From Astropecten irregularis (taxonomy: Eukaryota; Echinodermata; Asteroidea; Paxillosida; Astropectinidae), in NCBI GenBank assembly GCA_963971285.1, contig OZ020248.1, positions 20,667,873 through 20,731,872 of the forward strand: a DNA stretch of 64,000 nt, read 5' to 3'. Below, one piece after another: positions 30,330-42,658 of the stretch; the stretch's first letter is position 1; every line of letters starts with the position of its first letter. Under the pieces are notes generated by a model that was not told the origin of the DNA, did no database searches, and saw nothing but the letters and a program-made list of their open reading frames with translations. A program made the translations under genes and the position numbers.

Positions 30330-32665
30330 CAATTCTATCATCTTTTTACCAGCCTGAATCCTCAAATCAGTCATTTAGTACTTACATTCAAGTACAACAT
30401 AAATCCTCCAATCAATCCTCCAGTACTTCACTTACTACCTGCCTGAATCCTCCAAAATCCTCCGGCACTTCATAAGTACTACAAATAAATCCTCCAAAAT
30501 CCTTCTTTGATTCAAACTCTAACCAGCCAGAATCCTCCACAATCCTCCAATATCATCATCTTACTACCAGCCTGAATCCTCCACAATCCTCCAATATCTT
30601 CATCTTACTACCAGCCTGAATCCTCCACAATCCTCCAATATCATCATCTTACTACCAGCCTGAATCCTCCACAATCCTCCAATATCATCATCTTACTACC
30701 AGCCTGAATCCTCCACAATCCTCCAATATCATCATCTTACTACCAGCCTGAATCCTCCACAATCCTCCAATATCTTCATCTTACTACCAGCCTGAATCCT
30801 GCACAATCCTCCAATATCTTCATCTTACTACCAGCCTGAATCCTCCACAATCCTCCAATATCATCATCTTACTACCAGCCTGAATCCTCCACAATCCTCC
30901 AATATCTTCATTTTACTACCAGCCTGAATCCTCCACAATCCTCCAATATCATCATCCTACTACCAGCCTGAATCCTCCACAATCCTCCAATATCATCATC
31001 TTACTACCAGCCTGAATCCTCCACAATCCTCCAATATCTTCATCTTACTACCAGCCTGAATCCTCCACAATCCTCCAATATCATCATCTCACTACCAGCC
31101 TGAATCCTCCACAATCCTCCAATATCATCATCTTACTACCAGCCTGAATCCTCCACAATCCTCCAATATCATCATCTTACTACCTGCCTGAATCCTCCAC
31201 AATCCTCCAATATCTTCATCTTACTACCAGCCTGAATCCTCCACAATCCTCCAATATCATCATCTTACTACCAGCCTGAATCCTCCACAATCCTCCAATA
31301 TCTTCATCTTACTACCAGCCTGAATCCTCCACAATCCTCCAATATCATCATCCTACTACCAGCCTGAATCCTCCACAATCCTCCAATATCATCATCTTAC
31401 TACCAGCCTGAATCCTCCACAATCCTCCAATATCTTCATCTTACTACCAGCCTGAATCCTCCACAATCCTCCAATATCTTCATCTTACTACCAGCCTGAA
31501 TCCTCCACAATCCTCCAATATCTTCATCTTACTACCAGCCTGAATCCTCCACAATCCTCCAATATCTTCATCTTACTACCAGCCTGAATCCTCCACAATC
31601 CTCCAATATCTTCATCTTACTACCAGCCTGAATCCTCCACAATCCTCCAATATCTTCATCTTACTACCAGCCTGAATCCTCCACAATCCTCCAATATCAT
31701 CATCTTACTACCAGCCTGAATCCTCCACAATCCTCCAATATCATCATCTTACTACCAGCCTGAATCCTCCACAATCCTCCAATATCATCATCCTACTACC
31801 AGCCTGAATCCTCCACAATCCTCCAATATCATCATCTTACTACCAGCCTGAATCCTCCACAATCCTCCAATATCTTCATCTTACTACCAGCCTGAATCCT
31901 CCACAATCCTCCAATATCTTCATCTTACTACCAGCCTGAATCCTCCAATATCTTCATCTTACTACCAGCCTGAATCCTCCACAATCCTCCAATATCATCA
32001 TCCTACTACCAGCCTGAATCCTCCACAATCCTCCAATATCTTCATCTTACTACCAGCCTGAATCCTCCAATATCTTCATCTTACTACCAGCCTGAATCCT
32101 CCACAATCCTCCAATATCTTCATCTTACTACCAGCCTGAATCCTCCAATATCATCATCTTACTACCAGCCTTCATCTTACTACCAGCCTGAATCCTCCAC
32201 AATCCTCCAATATCTTCATCTTACTACCAGCCTGAATCCTCCACAATCCTCCAATATCTTCATCTTACTACCAGCCTGAATCCTCCACAATCCTCCAATA
32301 TCTTCATCTTACTACCAGCCTGAATCCTCCAATATCTTCATCTTACTACCAGCCTGAATCCTCCACAATCCTCCAATATCTTCATCTTACTACCAGCCTG
32401 AATCCTCCACAATCCTCCAATATCATCATCTTACTACCAGCCTGAATCCTCCACAATCCTCCAATATCTTCATCATACTACAAGCCTGAATCCTCCACAA
32501 TCCTCCAATATCATCATCTTACTACCAGCCTGAATCCTCCACAATCCTCCAATATCATCATCTTACTACCAGCCTGAATCCTCCAATATCTTCATCTTAC
32601 TACCAGCCTGAATCCTCCACAATCCTCCAATATCATCATCTTACTACCAGCCCTAATCCTCCATA
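30330..32665. repeat. 44-bp minisatellite array, ~2.3 kb
   Basis: The unit is CAGCCTGAATCCTCCACAAT plus CCTCCAATATCATCATCTTACTAC, 44 bp. After irregular founder units (30,330-30,540) it repeats about 47-50 times with very low divergence. Two alleles of the unit, ATATCATCATC and ATATCTTCATC, alternate irregularly; at least five units lack the 10-bp ACAATCCTCC segment (for example near 31,940, 32,060, 32,140, 32,325 and 32,580). Strand composition is strongly pyrimidine-biased. The array ends at 32,650-32,700 with an inverted piece GGAGGATTCTGGAGGATTTG and then GGGTTAGGGTTAAC. Unlike a CRISPR array, the copies have no unique spacers. Confidence 0.95.
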
Positions 32666-32762
32666 GTCCTTCAATACCACCAGGAGGATTCTGGAGGATT
32701 TGGGAGGGTTAGGGTTAACGGGAAAACCCTTTTAATTATAAAAAAAAAATGACTAAGTCCAG

Positions 32763-33015
32763 CTAATTAAATATGCGTGAAGCTCTCCTCGGAAAACTAA
32801 AGCAGTTACAGCCATGAAACTTGGCAGAATTATTGTTTGTGTATAGGTATTAATTTTTGTTTAGGTTTTATAGTTGTGTACATTATTATGCAAATTAGCC
32901 TATTTAAATAAGCAAATTATGCACAAAGTGACCTAATTAAATATGCGCGAGGCTCTCCTGGGGTAACACAAGCACCTACAACCATGACATTCAGCACATA
33001 GATTGTTTGTTAACA
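32763..33015. repeat. Diverged ~172-bp tandem pair
   Basis: AATTAAATATGCGTGAAGCTCTCCT at 32,766 recurs as AATTAAATATGCGCGAGGCTCTCCT at 32,938, with matching ACAGCCATGA / ACAACCATGA and ATTGTTTGT further on. Probably two units of a dispersed repeat. Confidence 0.6.
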
Positions 33016-33362
33016 GATCTCTTCTTTTTTTTCTGTTGATTTTCAGTTTCTCAGCAACAATTTTCTTTATTCCTGCACTTTTCTGCTGATATAACTTGAG
33101 AAACGAGCTTCTATGTCTTCAAGCGTCTTCCAGGAATTGGTTTCTTGTGGGCTTCTCCATACTGTCTTAGTATTGCCTTGTCTTATTTAGGCTTCAAAGG
33201 AGAATGCCTTCAAAAGCCACTGTATTGGCTTTAGGCATCGTACACTTAAGATAATCAAGACCTGCAAACATACCCTCGGGAGCCAAGTTATCCTTGGGGC
33301 AAGTAGCTGTTTCTTACCTTATCAGTAATTGGTCGGTTTGGTAGAATGCAAACCCTCCCTTT

Positions 33363-33565
33363 TCAAACAAATTTTCTCAGACTTTTGGCAGATTCAAAGG
33401 CTTTGTGAGATTGAATGAGAAGTCTACCCTTAGAGGCTTTGGCAATGGAGAAGCCAACAACCAACTGGGGTACATCTGGATAAAGATCACTAATGTAATC
33501 TTTGAGTTGCTGCTGATTCAATAACAGAGGAACACTGCTTTCCCTCTCTGTCAAATCACTAGGTC
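33363..33565 (-). CDS. Exon-like ORF, possibly N-terminal part of an E3-ligase-like family
   Basis: The frame reads LNQQQLKDYISDLYPDVPQL and VVGFSIAKASKGRLLIQSHK and ends LRKFV at TGA. The arrangement L..y....yPdVP...vGfs.aKA.KGRLL resembles the N-terminal block of uncharacterised HECT-like proteins abundant in fish and lancelets. Weak. Confidence 0.3.
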
Positions 33566-33950
33566 CAGGCCTTCTCAGTTAGTGGAACACCTAGGAATTT
33601 AAGAAAACAATGATGTCAAAAGAAATACCGATTTTTACATGCTCATGTTATACTAATAAATTAATTTATGAAATACATACATATCCAGCTGGTAAATATT
33701 AATTACTTTCAGAGAAAAATAACAGCTTCATTCATCTGCATGATTATAATGCACTATACTTCATGTACATCATAACATGTACCGGTACATGTTATTTTAG
33801 TGGGACTTAATGTCAATACACATGCACAGATGTGTGCAACTGATGTATGTACAATTTAGGGCAACATTGGAAAAATGTGCTTTAATATTAACCAGAGATT
33901 CTCATGTAAAACTGAAAAATTGTAATTTAACAAAAAAGCTGTACATGGAT

Positions 33951-34836
33951 TAGTGCTGTGCATCAAAAACGGATTCACGGGCTCCCGCTTAAAATCTTGC
34001 CATCCGGTTTCAAAATTTCAAAAACGGAATACGAAACCAACATTTTTAAAAGTAGACTGACGTTTGCCTAATAAATAAACAACCCAAAAGTGTATACTGT
34101 ATAATACATACTTGAATTTCAGTCGTTTTGGGTCCATTTTGCCAAGCAGAAACAAACTTTTTGCAAACTTGATTAAACAAATATTGCGAACAGCCTTCCG
34201 AAAGCGACGATCGCTCGAAAGAAGACGTAAACGTATCGCGTACGATGCATCATGAACACCGCATGCCCACCACGTGGCCGCATGGCCCGGACCATGCAGC
34301 AGCAGAATTGCATCCAGAAAATTCCACGATGTGTAATGTGCGCCGCACCATTCAAAGCATACGTTGTACACCAGTACACAGTCGCCAATTCGCAATCAGG
34401 CCGGAAGTGCAAGCCTACATGCCGTACGTACAACGTGTGTATTTGGTGCATGCATTCAAGTTGCGCTCGGTACCGTGGATTTCGGCCGGCTTCAATGCAG
34501 ATTTTTCGGTAAGAAATGTGACATGTCACGCTGAGCAAGTTATGAAAGATTCTGACTGAATATTCTGTAAGGTTGCCGGCACCAAATCATCGCAAGATTC
34601 CCAAACACGCACGTAGATCGAGACCAGAAACTGAATGTATACGTCGGCGCAACGATCGTTGTAGCAATGTTTTACACACTCCTACATACAGCGCTATGCA
34701 TCATTTGATCATGCACATTATCGACACGTGCGTAATATAGCGCTATCATTCATTTTTATGAATCGGAGCTCGAGCAACCGCTTATTTTTTCAAAGCGTTT
34801 TCCGGTTTTCAAAAGCTCCGAAAATGCACAGCACTA
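33951..34836. mobile_element. Non-autonomous hAT element, 886 bp (empty-site version)
   Basis: The ends are TAGTGCTGTGCAT / ATGCACAGCACTA, flanked by the 8-bp duplication ACATGGAT (33943-33950 and 34837-34844). The element is almost identical to the one at 36406-37783 except for the 494-bp insertion in the latter. At the corresponding point this copy shows GTACACCAGTACAC, i.e. duplicated target bases around CAG. Confidence 0.92.
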
Positions 34837-35454
34837 ACATGGATGATGAGCTGCAAGTCAGCAATGGAATTTGAGTGAATAACTCAATAAAGTAGAAAGC
34901 AACACAAAATGTTGTGCCATCCAAGGACAAACAATTACGTGGACAATTCTCCAGCAGAAAAGGAAAACTTTAGAAATTTAAAACTGGACTTGATATTATG
35001 GAGAATATGTTGAAGCAATCTAACCTTAATTAAGGAAAAGTACCGGTAATTTGGGAGGAAATGATTGATTTTATAAGTATAATTCTTAAAATGTGGCATT
35101 TTAGTGTTAAAAAAAGAGGGAAATTTCATTCCCGCTACTACTGTGATTAGTTCAGGACTTATGGGAACAATTTTGTTAATGTCCCCACATAATAACTGAA
35201 CAGCACTAAAGATAACTATCCTCAGATAAAAAGCAGGAAATATTAATTAATGTGATTAAGGACAACAAACACAATAAAACAGCATGAATTGAGGTGAATG
35301 ACAAACGGATATTGTTTTGGGTGAAACTTCATGCGTGGCATGCAATGTTAAGTAGAATATTTAATTTGAGACCGTGACTTTTTGTGTGCTTTAGCAATGT
35401 AATCCTGTCACAGTCAGGTTCCACAAGTGCTGGTTAATCAGATACTTCATGTAC

Positions 35455-36045
35455 CGTGGAACGGCACTATAACAAACATTCCGGGATGCACTGAAATTGT
35501 TCGTTATAGTGGTTGTTCGCTATAGAGAGCGTGCACGTAACGTCACTTGACAGCTTATCGGCCATTTTGGACGGCACGCGTACGCACGCACGTCGCGTAT
35601 GCGCGCACGCGTAAGTACCAGATAGCATCATTATATGCACGCACTTCTGCGTCTGCGTACGCGTCCGGTTGATTTGCAAGCTATGCGAACACATGTGGGT
35701 TACATGGGTTATGCACTTGTCAATTGTAACCCGCAGCCCGGGGGACCCTGGACTAGCGGGGACTTAGCCGGGAACTTCCATATTGAAATTTGGAAACCCC
35801 CGGGTAGTCCCTGGTAAGTTTCTAGTCAAGTGCCACGGGGCGGGGACACTGTTTTCTTGGAACCCATGGGTAAGTCCCCGCCCCTGACCGCTGGGCATAA
35901 GTTGGAAGTCCCCACCCCCGCCCGCTGGGCATAAGTTGGAAGTTCCCACACAGTCCAGGCCCTGTAACGCCGGGCCTAATGTGGAAGTCCCTTCATTATG
36001 CCCCGGCAAAAGATTCCTTGCATAGTATGCCCTAAAACTAAGGCC
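35455..36045. repeat. GC-rich repeats between the hAT elements
   Basis: 35,455-35,620 contains palindromic GTTCGTTATAGTGGTTGTTCG and dense CGCACGC words. 35,880-35,995 is a degenerate tandem repeat of CGCTGGGCATAAGTTGGAAGTCCC (2-3 units). No gene is evident. TTTTCAACTT-type AT-rich DNA follows to 36,400. Confidence 0.5.
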
Positions 36046-36405
36046 ACTCGGTCATGCAACAGACAATAAGGTCACGTACCATTCATGATGTTTCAGTAGC
36101 TTTGTTCATTTTATTCTGTTCAACTTCTTTCATTAATCGATTAATTGGTTAGCAATTTACCAGTGCATTGTTTTTTTAAGCATTTTTTTTTAAACAGCTA
36201 GTTGTACGTATCAGCTAAGAGAACTTGTGAAAAGTACTGCTCAAACTGTTTCATTTGAAAAATATTTGGTCATATAGGTTTTCTCTTCCAAATTTTCATC
36301 ATCAGCCATCCACATAGGTGTAGCCACACCCCCCCCCCCATATTTTGTAACGACTGCATTTTTCCTTTCATATGTGCTTTTTCAACTAGGCTGCAAGCTC
36401 TGTAG

Positions 36406-37783
36406 TAGTGCTGTGCATCAAAAACGGATTCACGGGCTCCCGCTTAAAATCTTGCCATCCGGTTTCAAAATTTCAAAAACGGAATACGAAACCAACATTT
36501 TTAAAAGTAGACTGACGTTTGCCCAATAAATAAACAACCCAAAAGTGTATACTGTATAATACACACTTGAATTTCAGTCGTTTTGGGTCCATTTTGCCAA
36601 GCAGAAACAAACTTTTTGCAAACTTGATTAAACAAATATTGCGAACAGCCTTCCGAAAGCGACGATCGCTCGAAAGAAGACGTAAACGTATCGCGTACGA
36701 TGCATCATGAACACCGCATGCCCACCACGTGGCCGCATGGCCCGGACCATGCAGCAGCAGAATTGCATCCAGAAAATTCCACGATGTGTAATGTGCGCCG
36801 CACCATTCAAAGCATACGTTGTACACCAGGGGTGCGTTCCGCTTGTGCGAACATGTCTCAACGTTTGCGGCAACGTTTGCGTACAACCGGAACCGATTGT
36901 GAGCGCGCGTGGCACACAACCGTAAAATGGCGGTGTCCAGTCGTAACCAAGATGGCGTCGAATGCCTGCAGCCTCCAAAATAATTGATGAAATTTCTGAT
37001 AGTACTTGTACTGCAGCATATCATTAAGTACCAATTATCTATGGTGCAATTTGTGAAGTACTTGATAAATTTTCAATCTTAAAAACTGCAGTTTTTACTT
37101 TCGTCACAAAACAAATTACGTCGTCTGCTTACCGTTCTGCCATCTTGGAAATATCGACCATTTTTAAATGACACGCGAACATTCGCGAACATCTCAGAAA
37201 TATGTTCGCCGACTGTTGCTAACACCCGCCAACGTTAGCGGCGCACAAGTCGTTCCACCCGAAATTGTTTGCAAACGTTGGCAAACGGTGGCAACGTTCG
37301 CGCAAGCGGAACGCACCCCTGTACACAGTCGCCAATTCGCAATCAGGCCGGAAGTGCAAGCCTACATGCCGTACGTACAGCGTGTGTATTTGGTGCATGC
37401 ATTCAAGTTGCGCTCGGTACCGTGGATTTAGGCCGGCTTCAATGCAGATTTTTCGGTAAGAAATGTGACATGTCAAGCTGAGAAAGTTATGAAAGATTCT
37501 AACTGAATATTCTGTAAGGTTGCCGGCACCAAATCATCGCAAGATTCCCAAACACGCACGTAGATCGAGACCAGAAACTGAATGTATACGTCGGCGCAAC
37601 GATCGTTGTAGCAATGTTTTACACACTCCTACATACAGCGCTATGCATCATTTGATCGTGCACATTATCGACACGTGCGTAATATAGCGCTATCATTCAT
37701 TTTTATGAATCGGAGCTCGGGCAACCGCTAATTTTTTCAAAGCGTTTTCCTGTTTTCAAAAGCTCCGAAAATGCACAGCACTA
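36406..37783. mobile_element. Non-autonomous hAT element, 1,378 bp, carrying a nested hAT
   Basis: Same family and ends as 33951-34836, with its own 8-bp duplication CTCTGTAG (36398-36405 and 37784-37791). Identity to the other copy is very high (a handful of substitutions over about 880 bp by eye), so the family was recently active. The open frames in it (for example HPGPDHAAAELHPENSTM-like text) are shared with the other copy but have no known domain. Confidence 0.92.
36827..37320. mobile_element. Nested hAT-like MITE, ~493 bp
   Basis: The inverted ends CAGGGGTGCGTTCCGCTTG / CAAGCGGAACGCACCCC(T) are flanked by duplicated GTACAC (7 bp as TGTACAC). The interior has more paired GTTTGCGAACG-like words. 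It lies inside the hAT element at 36406-37783 and is absent from the sister copy. Confidence 0.85.
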
Positions 37784-38105
37784 CTCTGTAGTACAGCCAG
37801 AAGCCATGAACCACTTCAATATAATCATATATAATCATAAACATACCATCATGTAATGATTCAATAACGTGTTACAAATCGTTTTCGTCAAGATTCCCAT
37901 AAGTATTTTTTTCACATACTGCATGCGAGCATATTTGCATCAATACATTTCTGTTTTACTTTTTAATTGTATTTTTGTGTGTGTAATTGTATTCTTAACT
38001 TGTTTATATATTGTTTGATTTTTTATTGTATGCCACCATTACCCCCTGTGGGATAAAATAAAGATACTTAAACTTGAACTTCAACTTGAACATGAACTTG
38101 AATGT

Positions 38106-38310
38106 CTAGTCTGTAAGTATAATACTTTGTGTTTGCATTTTTAGCATAATACTACAGACCCTATTTGCAATTAGGGCATTTCCATTGCCCTCTTGGCTTT
38201 CTGCGTATTCCAACACACTCGAAATGGAACCATACATGTCTGCATTCTGGGCCATCACATTGCACCATTCTTCCATATTCCCCTTGTTGACATAGGCAGT
38301 ACACATTTTT
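38106..38310 (-). CDS. C-terminal exon of the DDE-like/PHD gene (tentative)
   Basis: The frame reads [20 protein letters not shown] and [20 protein letters not shown]. It follows the PHD exon in transcript order with a pyrimidine-rich acceptor region upstream. It has Trp and Cys but no known domain. Confidence 0.35.
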
Positions 38311-38614
38311 TTCCACTGTTATGAGAAATGCATGCAAATTATTACGATATATAATTAACCGGGTCTACATGACTGTTGACAGTATTAACTATTTGTTATT
38401 GATACAACTCAAATAAAAAATCTTGAATTGAAATCACAATTCTGACATGGGCACCAAATACATTATTTGTCATCAAATTAACCTCTAAATCTGCTCAACT
38501 GGACAAAGTTCAATATTTTAAAAAGATCACATGACACATTACTGCTCATAACTGCAGAATTTAACATATTACACATCATTTCAAGATAGTCTTGACATTT
38601 TCTGCAAGTACATG

Positions 38615-38850
38615 CACATACCTTGGCAATCAAGACATAGCCAGTTCATGTCTGGGGGGTCGTACAGAAGACCCAAGCATTCATAGTGGAAGAGCCCAGT
38701 AGCGCAGTTATCATCAGCACACTTCATCAGCTTCCCATCTGGGGATGGGGGTTGTCGACACCAGCAGCATGGATCTTGATTGGCCTCGATATCAGCTTGA
38801 TTACCGTTGTCTCTGATGTCCTCTGTTGGAAGGTTTTCTCCCTCTGAAAA
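38615..38850 (-). CDS. PHD zinc-finger exon
   Basis: The frame reads DPCCWCRQPPSPDGKLMKCA, DDNCATGLFHYECLGLLYDP and PPDMNWLCLDCQG. The Cys4-His-Cys3 spacing of a PHD finger is complete, including the Trp two residues before the last Cys pair. PHD fingers read histone H3 tails or bind other proteins. It lies downstream of the DDE-like exon on the same strand, and a C-terminal PHD finger is usual for that family. Confidence 0.75.
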
Positions 38851-39641
38851 TATTGTAGTGTACAAAAATGAGGTTCAATAATTTATTGGTTACATGAGTC
38901 TGTAAACATCCATATCTGATTAAGCTTTGACTTGACTTAAAGGGAATATACATCATTTGCTTTTGCTGTATTTTTTTAGTAATGGATGGAAGGGGGGCTG
39001 GATATATAGAGCAAATATAGTTACAATGAAATTTTTGAGGTTTTGGGTTCGAAAATGCTATAAAAACCAAAAAAACAAGAACAAACAAACAAACAATCAT
39101 TTTCCTGTAGTCTGGTACCCTAACTCCATTTGAGAAGAAACAGAGCAATTTACATTTGGGAATTGTAAGGTCAGGGAACCAGTTTCGCTGGCTTGTACCC
39201 GTTCATAGATGTGTAATCGATTGCAAACAAGTGCAATGGCCAATGGGGGCCAGTGTTTGAAAAACGCCAGTTTTTAATTGCAACGCTGGTCGGGCCAATC
39301 AGCATTGGAAATTGATACAAAAATACGACTTTTTTGAAAAGGACAGTACACCAGGTGCCATGATTTTACAGGATGCATGCTTTACACTGTCATTCACTAA
39401 CAGTCCAGCAAGGTATTTCAAAATGATTTGGTAGTTTTATTTTGTTGTTGTTTGCAAATGTATTTTCCCTTTAACTTTATTAGGTGGGGTAATATGGACC
39501 CCTTAAAACTTCTCAAATTTTCCAAAACGTTTATCACCATTATCAATGGTTTGTTCGGGTGAACAAAAACCCTATGTTCCACATCACAGCAGTAACCAAC
39601 TGTTAGGTTAAAGAAAAGAAAAAAAAACAAACACTCACGTC

Positions 39642-39691
39642 GACGTCTCCTTGTCTCAGCTGCTTTCCTTGCTCCAGCCTGGCGACGTCTT
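39642..39691 (-). CDS. Short exon part, basic helix, cut off from its gene by the hAT insertion
   Basis: RRRQAGARKAAETRRRR leads into a donor CGTGAGTG. Read across the hAT target site it continues YIEHLQRIQ from 41158 onward, i.e. it is the 3' part of the same exon. The basic Ala-rich helix is typical for the end of this protein family. Confidence 0.6.
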
Positions 39692-39699
39692 TGGATGCC

Positions 39700-41149
39700 A
39701 GGGCTCTCCCTTAACTTTTTTTTTCAGTCGCCAGCCGGACTACCCAGCCAGAGTTTTGGGTAGTCCGCCAGTTTTTTAACTCGCCCGCATATGTTTTATG
39801 CTATTTTTTTAATCAAACTTAAAATTGATAAAAAGACATTGTTATTTCAATTTCGGCAAACAAGTGTTACTGGTAACTACGTTATACTTTAGAGTTCATA
39901 TCTAGTTGAATCATTCAACCAAATGTCAGTATTTGTTTAAATTGATAAAAATGTACGCTAATTGCAAATATATTACACAATCACAACTAAAGTTGGAAGT
40001 CAACACTTATATATAAACAAAAGTGCACATCAGCTTCAGTTTTGCGCTAGCAAATGTTTTCTTGCACTTGAAAAAAAATTATTTAAAACAATTAATTATA
40101 TGTTTATTTTGGTTTAATTAATACAAATCAGTTTATTGGAAATATTAGAAGATTACTTGTAAAACGAGTATAACATTGCCGGGTATAATACCTGCAATTT
40201 AATATTATAAGAAATCAAGAACCCGGAAGTATGCTGCGTAATGGCTGTTGATGAGTACCATACCGGGGCGCCACGCCAGGTGTGGCGTGCTTAAAAGTTA
40301 CAACTGAATTGACCAGACCCTTCCAGAATACCCCGACTTTTAGCTGATTTCCGCTATTTTTAAGGGTGCCAAATTTTATTTTGCGCTATTTCTACCGACA
40401 TGACAGACCAAGCAAATCTTAGCGCGATCTTTTTTTCCGACAATGTCATGAACACCGACATGAAACACGATGTATGCATTGTCACGATTGTTATTTGTAT
40501 CGTTGCGAGATCCCCGTACAATTACAAATATTCTGACCGTACCGTAAAGCGCATTTTCGTGATCAGCTACATCTTACTTGAATTTCAGTCGGTAATTTTG
40601 TCCAAGAAGAAACACACTTTTCACGTACATGTGCTTGATCTAAAAACAAACGTCGTGAGAAAAATTCCTAGGGCGACGAATGCATAGAGAAGATGTAAAC
40701 ACGATGCATCGTGCAGTCAGCATGGTCATAATCTCGAATATTCTACGACTGGTATCCGACCCACACGGCCACACGTAAAAGCTACGATATCAAAACAACG
40801 TGCACCAGTCTCGACCACGTGTGGGCAAAGACTACATACACACCGTACGTACTGTGTGTGTGCACTGTGCAGGCTCGGTCGGTTCCGAAGATCTGCCGTA
40901 CGGGGTAGGATTTTTGGACGGTACGGAACATGTATATCGCGGCCGGGCAGCGTAAGTTTTCTTTTCGGCGGCGTATTTTTTTAGTCAATGTTTAAAAAAT
41001 AAGCGGCCGGGCATAGGAATATTTTGTTTTCTACACTTTATTTCAACAAAATTTGAGTCGCCCGCCGGACTACCGAGAGAAGGGTTTTGACTCGCCCGCC
41101 GCTTTTTTGAGTCGCATTTGGCACCCGGGCGACCGCTAAGGTCGAGCCC
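39700..41149. mobile_element. hAT element, 1,450 bp, inserted in the DDE-like gene
   Basis: The ends are AGGGCTCTCCCTTAAC ... GCTAAGGTCGAGCCC, with subterminal repeats of AGTCGCCNGCCGGACTACC in inverted orientation. The target duplication is TGGATGCC / TGGATGCG (39692-39699 and 41150-41157, 7 of 8). The core matches the element at 17566-18642 at about 85 percent in the opposite sense, while the terminal 150-300 bp do not match. No transposase. Confidence 0.8.
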
Positions 41150-41157
41150 TGGATGCG

Positions 41158-42259
41158 CTGAAGATGCTCTATGTACCATCTAACTTCATTGGTTGGCAAC
41201 AAGACTTTCTTTGCTAGTTCAGCAACTTCCTCATCTGATATACTTGTATTAAGGCCTTTGCGTTGATTTGTAAAGTCTTTGATGACTTGTGATGGGGGAA
41301 TGCGCATTTCGTTGTTTCCTCCATCTTTCCAATGCTGGATGGTTTCTTTTGCATTCTTGTAGTGCCCACTGCATGCTGACAATCCAACTTGATTGCATTT
41401 TTCACAGTTGTCGCTACCCCAAGTGGATGAGTCTGGAACGGGCAGTGGTACATATGTGAGTGGAGGGCCATTTGTATACCATTGCATATTTTGGTGGACA
41501 TCAGCACTGTCCTTACACACCTGGTGGGGGCAGTTGGGCTGGTAGCACGCGTGTAGGGCAAAGACGTATTGCTCAGGCAGTTCCTTCAGCATGTGGCTCT
41601 CTCGGACTTTCCACACACGCTCAAAGTAAGTGAATCGTTCTGGATTCTGTTGTCGGAGTAGATCCTTTGCCTTATGTGAACCCTTGAGAAATGTAGTTAG
41701 ATCTGCTCTCCTTGCTTGATACTCCTCAGCAGTAGTGTCCTGGCAGCCTTTAATGGTATGTAGTGTTGTTCCCATACATGGTGCATTTTTTATCCTGTCT
41801 ATGTACATCTCACATGCAGCATTCAAATTTCTAGTGAGCATTTCTGGGTCAAGCCCTTCCTCGTTGGAGTTGCTGCCTGTGAGAGTTGATGGTATGAATG
41901 CATTGGCATGAGCCTGTGCAATGCAACCATTCATCAGCTCCACTTTATTCAGGTAGCTTCCTCCACTGTGCCTTGTTGTAACGATGGTGCAGATGTGTCC
42001 TTGCTGCAAGTGTCTCTCTGCCCAGTGGAATTGAACTTCAACATGAGACGGCCCTTCATCGCTAGCTCCATCAACTCGGATGCACTCAACATCCTTGTTG
42101 ACATCAACGATGTTAGAATTGGTGATCATATGCAGGTCTGCAGCATGCTGTGGTGGATTTTTAGCAAATACAAAATGTGGCTTCACAACAGCTATGCATG
42201 TTGGTGGAGTTGTCTCTGTTTCCATGAAGAGATATGACGTGGTCTGGATAATGCTCGAA
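41158..42259 (-). CDS. DDE-like transposase-derived core exon
   Basis: An open frame of about 365 codons after an acceptor (TTTTTAG) at 42,260. Key blocks: NIVDVNKDVECIRVDGASDE, GPSHVEVQFHWAERHL, TIVTTRHSGGSYLNKVELMN, GCIAQAHANAFIPSTLTGSN, RFTYFERVWKVRESHMLKEL, HACYQPNCPHQVCKDS and CEKCNQVGLSACSGHY. VDGASDEGPSH and NKVELMNG have the shape of RNase-H-fold catalytic blocks with acidic residues. It is the same arrangement as in large uncharacterised proteins of corals, sponges and lancelets that end in a PHD finger. The exon is intact except where the hAT element interrupts its 3' end. OB-fold and PHD exons lie on either side. Confidence 0.65.
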
Positions 42260-42658
42260 TACCTAAAAACACATGATATTTTTATGCCTACCTTTATTAA
42301 AGTATAACCACGTAGATGTAAAAAAAAATGATAAGAAGGAAACACTACTTCCTGTTCCTTTTATATTGGAAAATACAAATTCTTATGTCAATTTGCAAAT
42401 GATGTCATACAGAAAAAAACCTTCAGTTAAATAACATGATTTCAAAGAATAAGTACCGAGGACTTTTAGAAAAGTTATCATGTACAAAGTCACAAATAAC
42501 ATTATTAAGCACACTGGAATAACTCAGTATGCAAATAATGCAGCATCCAGTACATGCAGATTTCTATGACAATCCAACAAACATCAATGTATGTACACAT
42601 ATCCTGAAATATACCATAACAAAAATGCCACAAATTGTGACAAATTACAAATACTTAC

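Noticed and set aside
30330-32665. CRISPR-like array.
   Set aside because: The 44-bp units are contiguous with no unique spacers, and the host is a eukaryote.
32698-32722. Telomere-like GGGTTAGGGTTAAC.
   Set aside because: Only two units, inside interspersed DNA; at most an internal relic.
34018-34559. Open frames of 100-125 codons on both strands in the hAT elements.
   Set aside because: Repeated in both copies only because the DNA is nearly identical; no domain, no transposase motif.
38615-38850. PHD finger as part of a RAG2-like gene, partner of RAG1L.
   Set aside because: No Kelch repeats nearby, and the exon order fits the DDE-like/OB-fold gene on the same strand.
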